This document shows, piece after piece, positions 1 through 9,355 of a stretch of 64,000 bases of DNA (within the stretch, counting starts at the first letter, position 1; each line of letters begins with the position of its first letter). Below the pieces are notes generated by a model. The model was not told the origin of the DNA. It made no database searches and saw nothing but the letters and a program-made list of their open reading frames with translations. Both the position numbers and the translations under genes were made by a program. The stretch comes from Halobellus salinus (GTDB lineage: Archaea > Halobacteriota > Halobacteria > Halobacteriales > Haloferacaceae): NCBI RefSeq assembly GCF_014646875.1, contig NZ_BMOC01000005.1, forward strand, positions 1-64,000, in the 5' to 3' direction.

Positions 1-26
1 CGCCCACCCACTCATACTCAGACGCT

Positions 27-47
27 CACGAGACACCGCGTCTCGTG
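27..47. terminator. hairpin at the left window edge
   Basis: An 8-bp perfect stem (CACGAGAC at 27-34 pairs with GTCTCGTG at 40-47) is followed by a short T-rich run (gattttcattt). It could be a 3'-end hairpin of a plus-strand gene lying before the window. Nothing else is recognisable in bases 1-138. Confidence 0.3.
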
Positions 48-138
48 GGCGATTTTCATTTCGAACGCGCGCACAGGCGGCAGCATCACCATCAACCCTG
101 ACGCCCTGCCGTCCGCTTCCCGGACGCAGCCGGCCCCG

Positions 139-597
139 TCATTCCGGCTCAGGAGCCGGGTCGCCGTCGACCCGATATCGGGCCAGTCGCTCGGTCGAGA
201 GCCCCGAGCGCGTGGCGGCGGTCACAGGGTCAACATCGAACCGTCGGCACGCGGCGGCGGCGCCGGCGGCGACCAGCTCCGCGCGCGGGCCGTCGTTGCG
301 ACTGCCCGGGGACCACGCACTGGGGTGGAGGTCGGTGGCTCTCGTCGTCGCAAGCGCCTCAACGGCAACGGTACTGAGCAGGGCCGCCCCGAGTGCGTCA
401 GTAGGGCGTCCCGACGGCTCCGGGTCCCGCCGATTCGTATCGTCGCAGTCGTGGTATGAAGCCCCGACACCGTCAGATCCGTCGGTAGACCGGCTACGTT
501 CTAGTGCGCCCGCAAGCGCGAAGTGCTGACGGGCGTCGTCCGCGAGAAGCGCCCGCTCAAGCACGGCGTCGATCACGAGATCGAGCGCGTCGGTCAC
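139..597 (-). CDS. haloarchaeal hypothetical protein (152 aa)
   Basis: I do not recognise the family. The protein is acidic and alanine-rich with no obvious membrane segment. The N-terminus (MTDALDLVIDAVLERALLAD) looks helical. Around residues 90-145 there is a conserved-looking stretch with a Cys (AAAACRRFDVDPVTAATRSG) followed by a possible short DNA-binding-like helix. The start codon at 595-597 overlaps the stop codon of the upstream minus-strand gene by 4 bases (ATGA type), so the two are probably cotranscribed and translationally coupled. Function unknown. Confidence 0.6.
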   Translation of the reverse strand: MTDALDLVIDAVLERALLADDARQHFALAGALERSRSTDGSDGVGASYHDCDDTNRRDPEPSGRPTDALGAALLSTVAVEALATTRATDLHPSAWSPGSRNDGPRAELVAAGAAAACRRFDVDPVTAATRSGLSTERLARYRVDGDPAPEPE

Positions 598-959
598 GAC
601 GCCACGACATCCGTCCGAAACGTCGCCTCCCGAACAGTGCCGTCCGGTGTGAGCGTGATCCGCCCGAGCGTCACCGTCTCACCGACCGCCGCGTCGGCTT
701 CGATCCCGCGGAGCGTGGCCGACCGGTCAAGCCGGTCCCACACCGCCCGCTCGACAAGGCGTTGGAACTCCTCGGGATCCGTCCACCCGGAGTCGATGTC
801 GGCGGGCACGTGGACGACAAACTGGAGTTCGGCGTCGGTGACGTGGATTCCGACACCGAACGTGTCCCCCCTAGCTGCGCCGTCAACGTCGTCGCTTCGC
901 ACGGCGTCGTCGTCCGCTCCGTCTCGCGTCGGGCTCTCGGTCCCGTTCGGTGCGCTCAT
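594..959 (-). CDS. haloarchaeal hypothetical protein (121 aa)
   Basis: A small acidic protein I do not recognise. An N-terminal disordered stretch rich in Asp, Gly and Thr (residues 1-30) is followed by a compact domain (GVGIHVTDAELQFVVHVPAD onward) with alternating beta-type hydrophobic residues. I chose the ATG at 957-959 because the upstream open frame is proline/arginine-rich shadow of the cyclodeaminase gene on the other strand. It is divergent from that gene (88 bp apart) and overlaps the following 152-aa gene by 4 bases. Confidence 0.6.
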   Translation of the reverse strand: MSAPNGTESPTRDGADDDAVRSDDVDGAARGDTFGVGIHVTDAELQFVVHVPADIDSGWTDPEEFQRLVERAVWDRLDRSATLRGIEADAAVGETVTLGRITLTPDGTVREATFRTDVVAS

Positions 960-1047
960 ACGTGAGCGTGGGCGCGCGCGATCAAAATATTCTCCGGTCA
1001 GAACGCTCGCCAGAACCCTCTTTGAGCGGGCCGCCGAACCGCCGGCC

Positions 1048-1623
1048 GTGACCGACGACGACACGCCGATCGCCGAGTTCCTCGACGCGATCGCCTCCGA
1101 GCAGGTGGCACCGGCGGGCGGCACCGCGGCCGCGATCACCGGCGCTACCGGTGCGGCGCTGTGTGAGATGGTGTGTGTGCACACGATCGCTGCCTCGGAC
1201 GACGGCGCGGCCGACGAACTCTCGGAACTCCGGTCGGGGTTGCGGCGGCGCCGGGAGACGCTCCTCGCATTGGGGGCGCAGGACGCAGGGCTCGTCGACG
1301 ACCTGTTCGGTGACGATGAGGAGGCGTCGATACGGCTCCAGCGCAGAGCCGCCGGGATTCCACTCGCGGTTTCGGAGGCCGCTGCGAGCGTGTTGACCGA
1401 CGCCGAGACGGCTCACCGTCGCGGCCGATCGGGTGTGGCTGCGGACGCAAAGACGGGCGCGTACCTCGCCGACGCCGCGGTCCGGGCGTCGCTGGAGACG
1501 GTCCGGATCAACGCGGCCGCGCTTCCGGACCGGTCGTTTGCAGCAGACCTCGAATCGCGCGCGAGGGCGGTCAAGGAGGCGGTGAGGGACGCCCGGCCGC
1601 GGTTGTTCGGTGGCGACGGGTGA
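1048..1623 (+). CDS. cyclodeaminase/cyclohydrolase family protein (FchA-like)
   Basis: 191 aa, the usual length of the formiminotetrahydrofolate cyclodeaminase (FTCD_C) family. The hallmark N-terminal helix with the glycine-rich APAGGTAAAITGATGAAL segment (about residues 20-38) is present, followed by long helices. Members cyclise formimino-THF to methenyl-THF or act as methenyl-THF cyclohydrolases in one-carbon metabolism; which activity applies here is not visible. GTG at 1048 is preferred because the open frame before it carries Arg/Ser-rich non-haloarchaeal composition and covers the divergent promoter. Confidence 0.8.
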   Translation: MTDDDTPIAEFLDAIASEQVAPAGGTAAAITGATGAALCEMVCVHTIAASDDGAADELSELRSGLRRRRETLLALGAQDAGLVDDLFGDDEEASIRLQRRAAGIPLAVSEAAASVLTDAETAHRRGRSGVAADAKTGAYLADAAVRASLETVRINAAALPDRSFAADLESRARAVKEAVRDARPRLFGGDG

Positions 1624-1680
1624 GACACGGCGTCGTATCACTGTACCGGCCGCCACGGGAGGAGTGGTGCCGGACAGCGC

Positions 1681-2859
1681 TCACTCCCACAGTTCGGATT
1701 CGACCAGATCGACCGCGTTCCGAACCGCACCGACGGAACTCAGGTGTCCGGCGCCGACCGCCGCCTTCATGGCTCGGGCCGGGCTGCCGGTCACAACTTC
1801 GGGGCCGAGTTGTGCCACCGTGCCGTCGCCGACCGTCACGATCCACCCGGGTACGTCGAATCGATAGGGGTCGAGTCGTGGGCGGAACCCCTCGCCCGTA
1901 CCGCGGTCGTGGTCAACGAGCCGGCGAATGTTCGCCGCGACCGTCCGGGCCTCACGGATCGCGGCTGACGCCGACGCCGGGACGGGCTCGCCGTCGGCGT
2001 CAACGGCTCTAGCGGCGTCACCCACCACGAACGCGTGGTCGTCGAGGCGGAGGTCGTCGTAGACCAGCGGTCGGTCGCCGCCCATCGCGCCGGTTCCGGT
2101 AATCCCACCGGTCCAGACGAACACGTCCGCGCCGAACGTCTCCCGGTTGGTCTCGACCGCGTCGGCGGTAGCGCGTTCGACCGTCGTGTCCGTCGAGACC
2201 GTTACACCGGTGGACTCAAGCTCCTTGCGGGCCGCCCGCCGGAAGTTCTCCGGGAAGTTTGGCGCGACGTGGGGCAGCTGTTCGAGCAGCGTCACGTCGG
2301 CGTCAACGCCCTCCTCGCGCGCCAGCGCCACAAGTTCGCCCGCGGTCTGGACGCCGGAGAGCCCCGCGCCGCCGACAACGACGTCGACCGACCCCGGAGG
2401 CCCGGCGTCTCCAGTGGCTTCGCTGCCGGCTTCGTCGCCGACGCCGGCCGCCGACAGGAACTCGTGTCGGATCCCGAGGGCGTCGTCGACGGACGTGAGC
2501 GGCTGTCCGTGCTCTGCGACACCCGGGATCCCGTAGTCGGCGGTAACCGACCCCAGACAGACCGCGACGTAGTCATACGACAGGTCGTCGCCCGCAGCCA
2601 GGTGGACCGCGCGACCGTCCGGATCGAGCCCGGTCACCCGGTCGATCCGGACGGTCGCGCGGTCGAACAGCGCCGAGAGCGGGACCCGGATGGCGTCGGC
2701 GACCGCGGGCCGGCGGATGACGCGGTGGACCTCGTGTTTGACAAGGTGGGTTTCGGACGCCTCAACCACGACGAGGTCGACGTCGCCGGGCAGTGTCGAT
2801 TCCAGCCGGCGCGCGAGGGTCACGCCGGCGTACCCGGCGCCGAGGATGGCGATTCGCAT
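1681..2859 (-). CDS. NAD(P)/FAD-dependent oxidoreductase, type II NADH dehydrogenase-like
   Basis: 392 aa. An N-terminal FAD-binding Rossmann motif (ILGAGYAGVTLA, residues 4-15), a second dinucleotide-binding motif in the middle (VDVVVGGAGLSGVQTAGEL), and the late FAD motif HAFVVGDAARAVD match the pyridine nucleotide-disulphide oxidoreductase/NDH-2 fold. Such enzymes pass electrons from NAD(P)H to quinone at the membrane inner face; an amphipathic C-terminal end (ARAMKAAVGAGHLSSVGAVR) would suit membrane attachment. There is no redox-active CxxxxC, so it is not a disulphide reductase. The substrate cannot be read from sequence. Confidence 0.82.
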   Translation of the reverse strand: MRIAILGAGYAGVTLARRLESTLPGDVDLVVVEASETHLVKHEVHRVIRRPAVADAIRVPLSALFDRATVRIDRVTGLDPDGRAVHLAAGDDLSYDYVAVCLGSVTADYGIPGVAEHGQPLTSVDDALGIRHEFLSAAGVGDEAGSEATGDAGPPGSVDVVVGGAGLSGVQTAGELVALAREEGVDADVTLLEQLPHVAPNFPENFRRAARKELESTGVTVSTDTTVERATADAVETNRETFGADVFVWTGGITGTGAMGGDRPLVYDDLRLDDHAFVVGDAARAVDADGEPVPASASAAIREARTVAANIRRLVDHDRGTGEGFRPRLDPYRFDVPGWIVTVGDGTVAQLGPEVVTGSPARAMKAAVGAGHLSSVGAVRNAVDLVESELWE

Positions 2860-2946
2860 ACCTGGTGTTGGGGGCGAAAGAACAAATGGCGAACGGCCGC
2901 GGCGGGGGAGGCATCCGTTCCGTCTGTGAGCGTCAGTTCGTCGGCG

Positions 2947-3918
2947 TCAGAACAGCGATTCGGCCTCGGGACGGACCTCCGCCGGCCCGCCGACCTCCCA
3001 GACGTCGGTGTCGACACCGACCGCGGAGACGGCGTCTTCGACGGCATCAATGTGATCTACGGTGGTGTTCACGTAGACGCTCGCCCCCGTGTCAGTCGAG
3101 AAGTACGCCGGGACTCCGTCGTCGCGGAGTTCCCGCACCGTGTTGAACACCGAGATGGTGGCGGGCTGCCAGTAGACCCACCCCGACGGGCCGGTCATCG
3201 TCGTCGCCGCAAGCGAGAGAGAATCGTGCTCCGCCAGCTCGAACGCCCGGTCGAAGTCGGCGTCGTAGAGCGCGTCCCGCGCGGCGTCAATCTGGTGGTG
3301 GATGTGTGCGAGCCGGGCCTGGAACATGTGGCTCTCGGCGGCCTCGCGGTGGGCTTCCTCGGTCTCCTTGTACGCGGGCACGTGGGCGGCGACAACTCGG
3401 AGGTCATCTTCGAGATCGGTCTCGATCCGCTCCGACCGGCAGTCCGCGTCGTTCATGCCGGAGAAGAGGTGCGAAAACGCCCCGGTAACCGCCCGCGCGG
3501 CCGACGCGGAGCCACGGCGGGCAATCGTCGAAACGTCGGGGCGGGAGAGCTCAAGCCCCGCGGCGGTCGACAGCGCCATCGCGGCCGCCGCGAATCCCGA
3601 CGCCGACGACCCGAACCCGATGTTCGGCGGGAAAGAGTTCTCCGACTCCAGCCGGACCGGGTGGGTAACCCCCGCTCGGTCGCGGACGTGGTTGACGACT
3701 GAGTCGATGCGCTCGGCTCCGCGGCCTTCAACGCGGTCGCCGCCGATGACATACACGTCTGCGGCGGCGTCGGGCTGGAACTCAACCGTCGTGGTGGTGT
3801 GACTCGGGGCGGTACAGATGCTGATGCTGTCGTGGTACGGGAGCCGGAGCTCTTCGTCGTGCATCCCGTGATACTTGATCAGGCCTTGGATCGGGTGGGC
3901 CGTCGCGGTCGCCTTCAT
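2947..3918 (-). CDS. mvaD: phosphomevalonate (diphosphomevalonate-type) decarboxylase
   Basis: 323 aa GHMP-kinase-fold protein. The start (MKATATAHPIQGLIKYHGMH) and the ATP-binding glycine/serine motif (PPNIGFGSSASGFAAAAMAL, about residues 110-130) are those of archaeal mevalonate-pathway decarboxylases. In Haloferax volcanii the homologue was shown to act on mevalonate 5-phosphate, giving isopentenyl phosphate for an IP kinase, so that activity is the best guess here. The ATG at 3916-3918 has a GGAGGT just upstream; the longer open frame reaching 4185 is Arg/Pro-rich and discarded. The gene feeds isoprenoid (archaeal lipid) synthesis. It stands alone, separated by 543 bp from the next gene. 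Confidence 0.88.
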   Translation of the reverse strand: MKATATAHPIQGLIKYHGMHDEELRLPYHDSISICTAPSHTTTTVEFQPDAAADVYVIGGDRVEGRGAERIDSVVNHVRDRAGVTHPVRLESENSFPPNIGFGSSASGFAAAAMALSTAAGLELSRPDVSTIARRGSASAARAVTGAFSHLFSGMNDADCRSERIETDLEDDLRVVAAHVPAYKETEEAHREAAESHMFQARLAHIHHQIDAARDALYDADFDRAFELAEHDSLSLAATTMTGPSGWVYWQPATISVFNTVRELRDDGVPAYFSTDTGASVYVNTTVDHIDAVEDAVSAVGVDTDVWEVGGPAEVRPEAESLF

Positions 3919-4461
3919 ACCTCCACCGGCGCGTGGCGGCCGATTAAACGTCCCGGTCGCGACACGGTCACCAGGGGCGGTGGCACTGGTCGCTCCCGTC
4001 GCTTGTCGCCGAGCGCCGCGCCCGGTCGGTCGCATTGCGGCTCTACAACCCGGTGCCGGACGCGTCGGGTCACGCACCCTCCGGCCGCGCGAGAAACGCG
4101 ACCCCGACCGGTCCGGCGTCCGACTGCAGTACCGGCGTGGAGACGGGTGGTACTGTCCCGTTGCGTGATCACTGGAAGAGGACACGCCGGTTCCCGGACA
4201 TCGGTCACACCCGGTACCGCCGGGATACTCGGCTACGAAGCGGCTTACAACTCTGTAGCCGTTTTGAGTCTCGGTGGGATATTGACGATCGTAGCGCCCT
4301 CAAGCGGTGTATTAGACCCGGCCTGTTCGGAACGCACCAAAGAAACATCCCGGTAGTTTGTCGCGGTTTACAATGGCTTATGTACGGCCCGTGATTGTAC
4401 TAACCATCCACCGATCCACCCGGCGGCCACCGCTCTCCGGTTGCTGCCGCGCCTCTCACCA
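3919..4461. other. intergenic region, no gene seen
   Basis: 543 bp between divergent genes. Open frames here are Arg/Pro/Cys-rich and lack haloarchaeal acidic composition. The right third is less GC-rich and contains AT-rich stretches (for example gtttacaatggcttatg at about 4367-4383) that could hold the promoter of the gene at 4462. No RNA gene or repeat was recognised. Confidence 0.5.
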
Positions 4462-6333
4462 ATGAAACGCACGTTACTCGTCGTCGCTGTTGTCGCATCG
4501 CTTCTCGTGACCGCGGTTCCCGCCGTCGCACTCACCTCGAACCCGGACCTCCGGACGGTCACGGAGACCCCGAACCTCCAGCCCGGCGGGATCAACGAGG
4601 TGTCGTTCCAACTCCTGAACGACCCCGACGGGCCGGACGACGACACGCGCGCGGCCACGAACGTCCGGGTCAAGCCCCGCGACACCGGGCGCATCGACGT
4701 CGAGACCGGCGAACTCTACGTCCCCTCCCTGCCGGACGGCGACCCCGCGGACCTCTCTCTACGGCTGAACGTGCCTGCGGACCTCGCGAGCGGCACCTAC
4801 CGGATCCCGCTCGATCTCACCTACGAGTACGATAACGGTGCGGGGTCGGCCACCGAACGGAAGGTAACCCGCCACGTCACTGTCCGGGTTGAATCCGGCC
4901 CGCGGTTTTCAGTCGTCGGCACCAACTCAACGGCCACGGTGGACGGCCAGGGGATCCTTGAGGTCACGATGCGGAACGTGGGCGACACCGCCGCCCACGA
5001 CTCGACGCTGACGCTGTCGACGTCCAGCACAGACATATCGCTGGGCGCAAGCGACTCGAGTACCCGGTTCGTCTCCGAGTGGGAACAGGGTGAAAACCGC
5101 ACGTTCGCGTTCGACGCCGTCTTGGGCGGCACCGCCGTGGCGGGCAACTACTCGCTGGACGCACAGGTCGACTTCGAAAAGCCCAGCGGAACGGTCGGAT
5201 CCACCCCGGAGCTCACCGTCCCGCTGGAGGCGCACCCCGAGATGACGTTCCGTGTCTCCGACCTCCGGAGCACTCTTAGTATCGGCGGGAGCGACACGCT
5301 GTCGGGGACCATCACGAACACCGGTCCGATGACCGCACACAACGCGGTGGTTCGGTTCAACGCCACGTCGACTGCACAAGCCGTCGGCGGCGGCTACGCT
5401 GTCGGGTCGCTCGCACCCGGGGAGTCCGCGGAGTTCTCGTTCCGAGTGAGCGTCGACGAGACCGCCGACGCCGGCCCGCGGCAGTTCGGGATCCGGACCG
5501 CGTTCCGCAACGCCAACGGTGACAAACTCCGGAGCGACGTCGTCGACATCCGCGTTCCGGTCGACGCGAACGATCCCGGCTTTGAGGTCCAAGACGTCGA
5601 GAGTACCCTCCGGGTCGGCGAGGAGGGGACACTGGACGGGACGATCGTGAACACGCGCGAGGACCGCGTGACCAACGCCGTCGTCACGTTCGAGGATCCC
5701 GGGCCGACGGTCACACCGATCGAGGACAGCGTCGCGATCGGCGACCTCGGCCCCGGCGAAGCCGCGAACTTCTCGTTCGACGTCGAGGTGACAAGCAGCT
5801 CCGACGCCGGCCCGCGGCAGTTCGACCTCGCGGTCTCCTACCGCGACGAGGACAACGCCGCCAGAGCGTCAGGGGACATCCCGACCCGGGTCGGTGTCGG
5901 AGCGGGGACCGCCGAGTTCGACGTCGAACCCGTCGACGGGAGTCTGAGCGCTGGCTCCGGCGGGGAGTTCCGGGTGACCGTTACAAACACCCGCGAGTAC
6001 GTTGTCTCGGACCTCTCGGCGAAGATCTACACCGATTCGCCGCTGTCGACGTCCGACGACGAGGCGTTCGTCGACGAGCTCGGACCCGGCGAATCGACGA
6101 CGATCACCTTCCAACTGAGCGCGGACGGCGGCGCCACCGAGAAGACCTACCCGGTCAAGATGGATTTCCAGTACGACGACGAGGACAGCGACACGATAAT
6201 CTCCGACACCTACCAGGTGCCGGTGGACGTCGCCGGAAGCTCCGGCGGGCTCCCGGTCACGCTGATCCTCGTCGCGGTGGTCCTGCTCGGCGGTGCGGCC
6301 GGCGGCGTGCTCTACTACCGGCGACGGGAGTAA
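4462..6333 (+). CDS. secreted, membrane-anchored CARDB/COG1361-type repeat protein
   Basis: 623 aa. A signal peptide (MKRTLLVVAVVASLLVTAVP, cleavage after about residue 27) is followed by four or five tandem Ig-like/CARDB beta-sandwich repeats, each with a G(S/E)GGTL..TI.NT or similar start and a conserved LGPGE(S/A)..FSF.V turn (repeats near residues 30, 145, 260, 370 and 480). A C-terminal transmembrane helix (LPVTLILVAVVLLGGAAGGVL) ends in RRRE. The body lies outside the cell and the tail inside. Its stop is 3 bases before the GTG of an RND/MMPL transporter, so the two are an operon and probably one exporter complex. ATG 4462 is chosen because it begins the signal peptide directly. Confidence 0.85.
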   Translation: MKRTLLVVAVVASLLVTAVPAVALTSNPDLRTVTETPNLQPGGINEVSFQLLNDPDGPDDDTRAATNVRVKPRDTGRIDVETGELYVPSLPDGDPADLSLRLNVPADLASGTYRIPLDLTYEYDNGAGSATERKVTRHVTVRVESGPRFSVVGTNSTATVDGQGILEVTMRNVGDTAAHDSTLTLSTSSTDISLGASDSSTRFVSEWEQGENRTFAFDAVLGGTAVAGNYSLDAQVDFEKPSGTVGSTPELTVPLEAHPEMTFRVSDLRSTLSIGGSDTLSGTITNTGPMTAHNAVVRFNATSTAQAVGGGYAVGSLAPGESAEFSFRVSVDETADAGPRQFGIRTAFRNANGDKLRSDVVDIRVPVDANDPGFEVQDVESTLRVGEEGTLDGTIVNTREDRVTNAVVTFEDPGPTVTPIEDSVAIGDLGPGEAANFSFDVEVTSSSDAGPRQFDLAVSYRDEDNAARASGDIPTRVGVGAGTAEFDVEPVDGSLSAGSGGEFRVTVTNTREYVVSDLSAKIYTDSPLSTSDDEAFVDELGPGESTTITFQLSADGGATEKTYPVKMDFQYDDEDSDTIISDTYQVPVDVAGSSGGLPVTLILVAVVLLGGAAGGVLYYRRRE

Positions 6334-6336
6334 ACG

Positions 6337-8880
6337 GTGCGGGTCGACTACCAGCAGTTCGTCGACTGGGCCGACGACAACATCGTCAACCGTCCCGGGA
6401 CGGTGATCGGCGTCTTCATCGTGGTGACGCTTCTGTTCACCGCTGGGTTGGGTGGCGTCTCAACGGAGTCTGGGACCCAGCAGTTCGCCGAGGACATCCC
6501 CGCGGCGAACGCGTTAGAACGCATCGAAAACGAGTTCCTGCCGGTGTTCAGCGACGATCCCGGGAGCACGCAACTGGTCCAGCGCGGCCGCAACGTGCTC
6601 TCGAAGGACTCGCTGCTCGCGATGCTGCGGGCCCAGCGGGCGTTGGAGGACCGCGACGACATGTACGTCACGGGCACGTCGTCGGCGGCCGGCACCGTCG
6701 CCCGGAGCATCGATCCGGAGGCGACGACTCTAGAGCAGCAGATCACGACGCTCGAACGGTCGACGCCGTCGACGGTACGGAGTGCAGTCCGGGAGAACGC
6801 CGACAATCCCGGGTTCACCGGAAGCGTGAGCAACGATTTCAACAAGCGGGACGCGTCGGCGTCGGCGACGATCGGCGCCGTCCAACATGACCTCCCCGGC
6901 GGCGCTGGCGGCGGGACCGCCGGCCAGTCGGGCGACAGCCCGCTCACGCCGATCCAGACGCAGGCCCAGCGCGTGATCGGGACCGAGATCGACGCGGATA
7001 TCACTGTTTTCGGGAGCGGGATCATCGCCGACGAGTTCGGGACGGTCATCTCCGACTCGCTTCTGATTGTGACGCCCGCAGCGGTGCTCCTCATTTTCGG
7101 GTTTCTGATCGTCGCCTACCGCGACCTCATCGACTTGGTGTTGGGCGTGGTCTCGCTCGGGATGGCGTCGATCTGGACGTTCGGGTTCCTAGGGCTGGCC
7201 GGCATCCCGTTCAACCAGATCATGATATCGGTCCCGCCGCTTTTGCTCGCGGTCGGGATCGACTTCGGGATTCACGCGGTCAATCGATACCGGGAGGACC
7301 GGGCGACCGACCGCGACGTGGGCGACGCCATGCGGGTCGCAACTGACCAGCTGCTCGTGGCCTTTTTTATCGTGACCGGCACCACCGTGATCGGGTTCCT
7401 CTCGAACCTCGCGTCGGAGCTTCCGCCGATCCGTGACTTCGGGATCGTCGCCGCGGTGGGGATCGTGTTCACGTTCCTGATCTTCGGGATCTTCCTGCCT
7501 GCCGCGAAGGTGTGGGTCGATCGCCGGCGGGACTCGTGGCCGATCCCGACGTTCAGTCAGCGGCCGCTCGGCGAGGAGGGGTCGGCGCTGGGCGGGGCCC
7601 TCTCGGTCGGGGTGACAATCGCCAACCGAGCGCCGGTCGTACTGCTCGTGCTCACGCTCGTGTTCAGCGCCGGGGCTGCGGGGTACGCCACCGGCGTCGA
7701 CACCAACTTCTCACAGGAGGACTTCCTGCCCCCGGAGGAGGTATCGCCGCTTCTGAAGGCGTTGCCCGAGCCGTTCGCGCCGAGCGACTACGACGCGGTC
7801 GGCACGATCAACTTCCTTGACGACAAGTTCACGTCCTCACAGGGGGGATCCGTGACCATCTACTTGGAGGGGCGCATGGAGAACGACGCCGCCTTAGAAC
7901 GCATCTACCGCGCGGGCGAGGATCCGCCCGAGGAGTTCGTGACCGACGGCAACCGCCGTGTGGAGTCGACGAGTATCGTGACGATCATCCAGGACCGCGC
8001 GGAGCAGGACCCCGAGTTCGACGCCTTGATCCAGCGGAACGATCGTAACGACAACGGCGTCCCCGACGACAACCTCCCGACGATCTACCGGGAGCTCGAA
8101 GCGTCGCCCGCGGGCGACCGCGCCTCGGAATACCTGGCCGACGACCGGCGGAGCGCCAGGGTCGTCTACACCGCCTCCGCCGACGCCTCCGATCAAGAGG
8201 TAACCGCGGCGGGCCACGAGGTCGCCGACCGGTTCCGGACCGATGCGACCTCGACGGGCAACACGGTGGTTTTCCAGGCGGTGTCGGACCTGATATTCGA
8301 GTCCGCGATCACCAGCCTCGCGATCGCACTGAGTGCAACAGTGGTGTTTCTGGTGTTCATCTACTGGGTGCTCGAAGGGTTGCCCTCCCTGGGGATCGCC
8401 AACCTCGCGCCCATCGTCGTGGCGGTGGCGTCGGTCGCGGGCACGATGCGGCTGTTGGACGTGCCGTTCAACGCGTTCACCGCGACAATTCTCTCGCTCA
8501 CGATCGGGTTGGGGATCGACTACTCGGTCCACGTCGTCCACCGGTTCATCGACGAGCGCCGCGAGCGGGCGCTGGTTCCGTCGCTCCAACGGACCGTGAT
8601 CGGGACCGGCGGCGCGCTCCTGGGGAGCATGGCCACGACGGCCTCCGGAATCGGCGTTCTGACCCTCGCGGTCCTCTCGGTGCTGGGTCAGTTCGGGATC
8701 CTGACGGCGATCTCGATCGTCTACTCGTTTTTGGCGTCGCTGCTCGTGCTTCCCTCGGCGCTTGTGGTCTGGGACCGGTTCGTGAACGACGACCCCGGGG
8801 TGCCGATGGGGCCGCGAGACGACACCGGGACGGACGGCGTTGAGCCGGCCGATGGCGTCGCGGACGACGCCGCGGCCTGA
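6337..8880 (+). CDS. RND/MMPL-family transporter
   Basis: 847 aa. Two homologous halves, each with a first TM helix, a large extracytoplasmic loop and five clustered TM helices; the sterol-sensing/MMPL signature regions GIDFGIHAVNRYRED (first half) and GLGIDYSVHVVHRFIDERRE (second half) are clear. Such proteins use the proton or sodium gradient to move lipids or hydrophobic substrates. The cargo is unknown; in haloarchaea the COG1361 protein next door is the usual partner and may act as the external adaptor. GTG start at 6337 follows the upstream stop by 3 bases. Confidence 0.88.
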   Translation: MRVDYQQFVDWADDNIVNRPGTVIGVFIVVTLLFTAGLGGVSTESGTQQFAEDIPAANALERIENEFLPVFSDDPGSTQLVQRGRNVLSKDSLLAMLRAQRALEDRDDMYVTGTSSAAGTVARSIDPEATTLEQQITTLERSTPSTVRSAVRENADNPGFTGSVSNDFNKRDASASATIGAVQHDLPGGAGGGTAGQSGDSPLTPIQTQAQRVIGTEIDADITVFGSGIIADEFGTVISDSLLIVTPAAVLLIFGFLIVAYRDLIDLVLGVVSLGMASIWTFGFLGLAGIPFNQIMISVPPLLLAVGIDFGIHAVNRYREDRATDRDVGDAMRVATDQLLVAFFIVTGTTVIGFLSNLASELPPIRDFGIVAAVGIVFTFLIFGIFLPAAKVWVDRRRDSWPIPTFSQRPLGEEGSALGGALSVGVTIANRAPVVLLVLTLVFSAGAAGYATGVDTNFSQEDFLPPEEVSPLLKALPEPFAPSDYDAVGTINFLDDKFTSSQGGSVTIYLEGRMENDAALERIYRAGEDPPEEFVTDGNRRVESTSIVTIIQDRAEQDPEFDALIQRNDRNDNGVPDDNLPTIYRELEASPAGDRASEYLADDRRSARVVYTASADASDQEVTAAGHEVADRFRTDATSTGNTVVFQAVSDLIFESAITSLAIALSATVVFLVFIYWVLEGLPSLGIANLAPIVVAVASVAGTMRLLDVPFNAFTATILSLTIGLGIDYSVHVVHRFIDERRERALVPSLQRTVIGTGGALLGSMATTASGIGVLTLAVLSVLGQFGILTAISIVYSFLASLLVLPSALVVWDRFVNDDPGVPMGPRDDTGTDGVEPADGVADDAAA

Positions 8881-8895
8881 ATTCGGCCCTCGCAG

Positions 8896-9177
8896 CTACC
8901 ACCTGACTTGGAACCCGGACTGCCCGGTCGGGTCCTCGTAGCTCACGCCGACATCGTCGACTGATGCCATCCGGCTTCCGGTGTGACACCACTCGATCAT
9001 CGCCTCGACCGGCCCCTTCGGTCCCTCGAAGACCGCCTCGACTCGGCCGTCGTCGAGGTTCCGTACCCATCCCGCGACGCCGTGCTCCCTCGCGGCGTCC
9101 CGGGTCGACGCGCGGTACCGGACGCCCTGGACGGTCCCGCTGACGAACACGTGCGCGCGGATTCGGTCCTCGGTCAT
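8896..9177 (-). CDS. acyP: acylphosphatase
   Basis: 93 aa, exactly family length. Catalytic Arg lies in VFVSGTVQGVRYR (residues 10-22) and the catalytic Asn in GWVRNLDDG (residues 36-44). It hydrolyses acyl phosphates such as acetyl or carbamoyl phosphate in the cytoplasm. Convergent with the RND gene (15 bp apart). The upstream side is the hairpin and palindrome region 9178-9548. Confidence 0.93.
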   Translation of the reverse strand: MTEDRIRAHVFVSGTVQGVRYRASTRDAAREHGVAGWVRNLDDGRVEAVFEGPKGPVEAMIEWCHTGSRMASVDDVGVSYEDPTGQSGFQVRW

Positions 9178-9240
9178 ACCGTCGGCTACGAGGAGGAGTC
9201 ACAAATAGCGTGTGCCGTTCGGAGTCACACAGATCAGGGA

Positions 9241-9355
9241 GGGCGACTCGCGAGTCGCCCGAAAAGAAGCGAGACGGCTGCCGTCTCGCCCCCTCGTGAA
9301 AATCTGTCCCGCCGAGCGGTGCGAAGCGGGGCTCGTGAGGCGCTCTGCGCTTCAC
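9241..9355. repeat. cluster of strong hairpins
   Basis: At least three strong dyads lie in 115 bp: a perfect 20-bp palindrome at 9241-9260, an 8-bp stem with a 3-nt loop at 9270-9288 (CGAGACGG/CCGTCTCG), and a 9-bp stem with one mismatch at 9335-9355 (GTGAGGCGC/GCGCTTCAC); a weaker CCCGC/GCGGG pairing lies between. No protein frame fits. It lies between acyP and the palindromic element. Candidate structured RNA, terminator array, or mobile-element debris. Confidence 0.5.

Noticed and set aside
1-138. A partial gene at the left edge
   Set aside because: No frame with protein-like composition reaches the edge; only a hairpin is visible.
2035-3702. A 555-residue plus-strand frame over the NDH-2-like and mvaD genes
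   Set aside because: Both genes on the other strand have clear motifs; the plus-strand frame is low complexity.
3919-4461. A tRNA or other RNA gene in the large gap
   Set aside because: I looked for clover-leaf features and the GTTCRA box and found none here or in the other gaps of the window.
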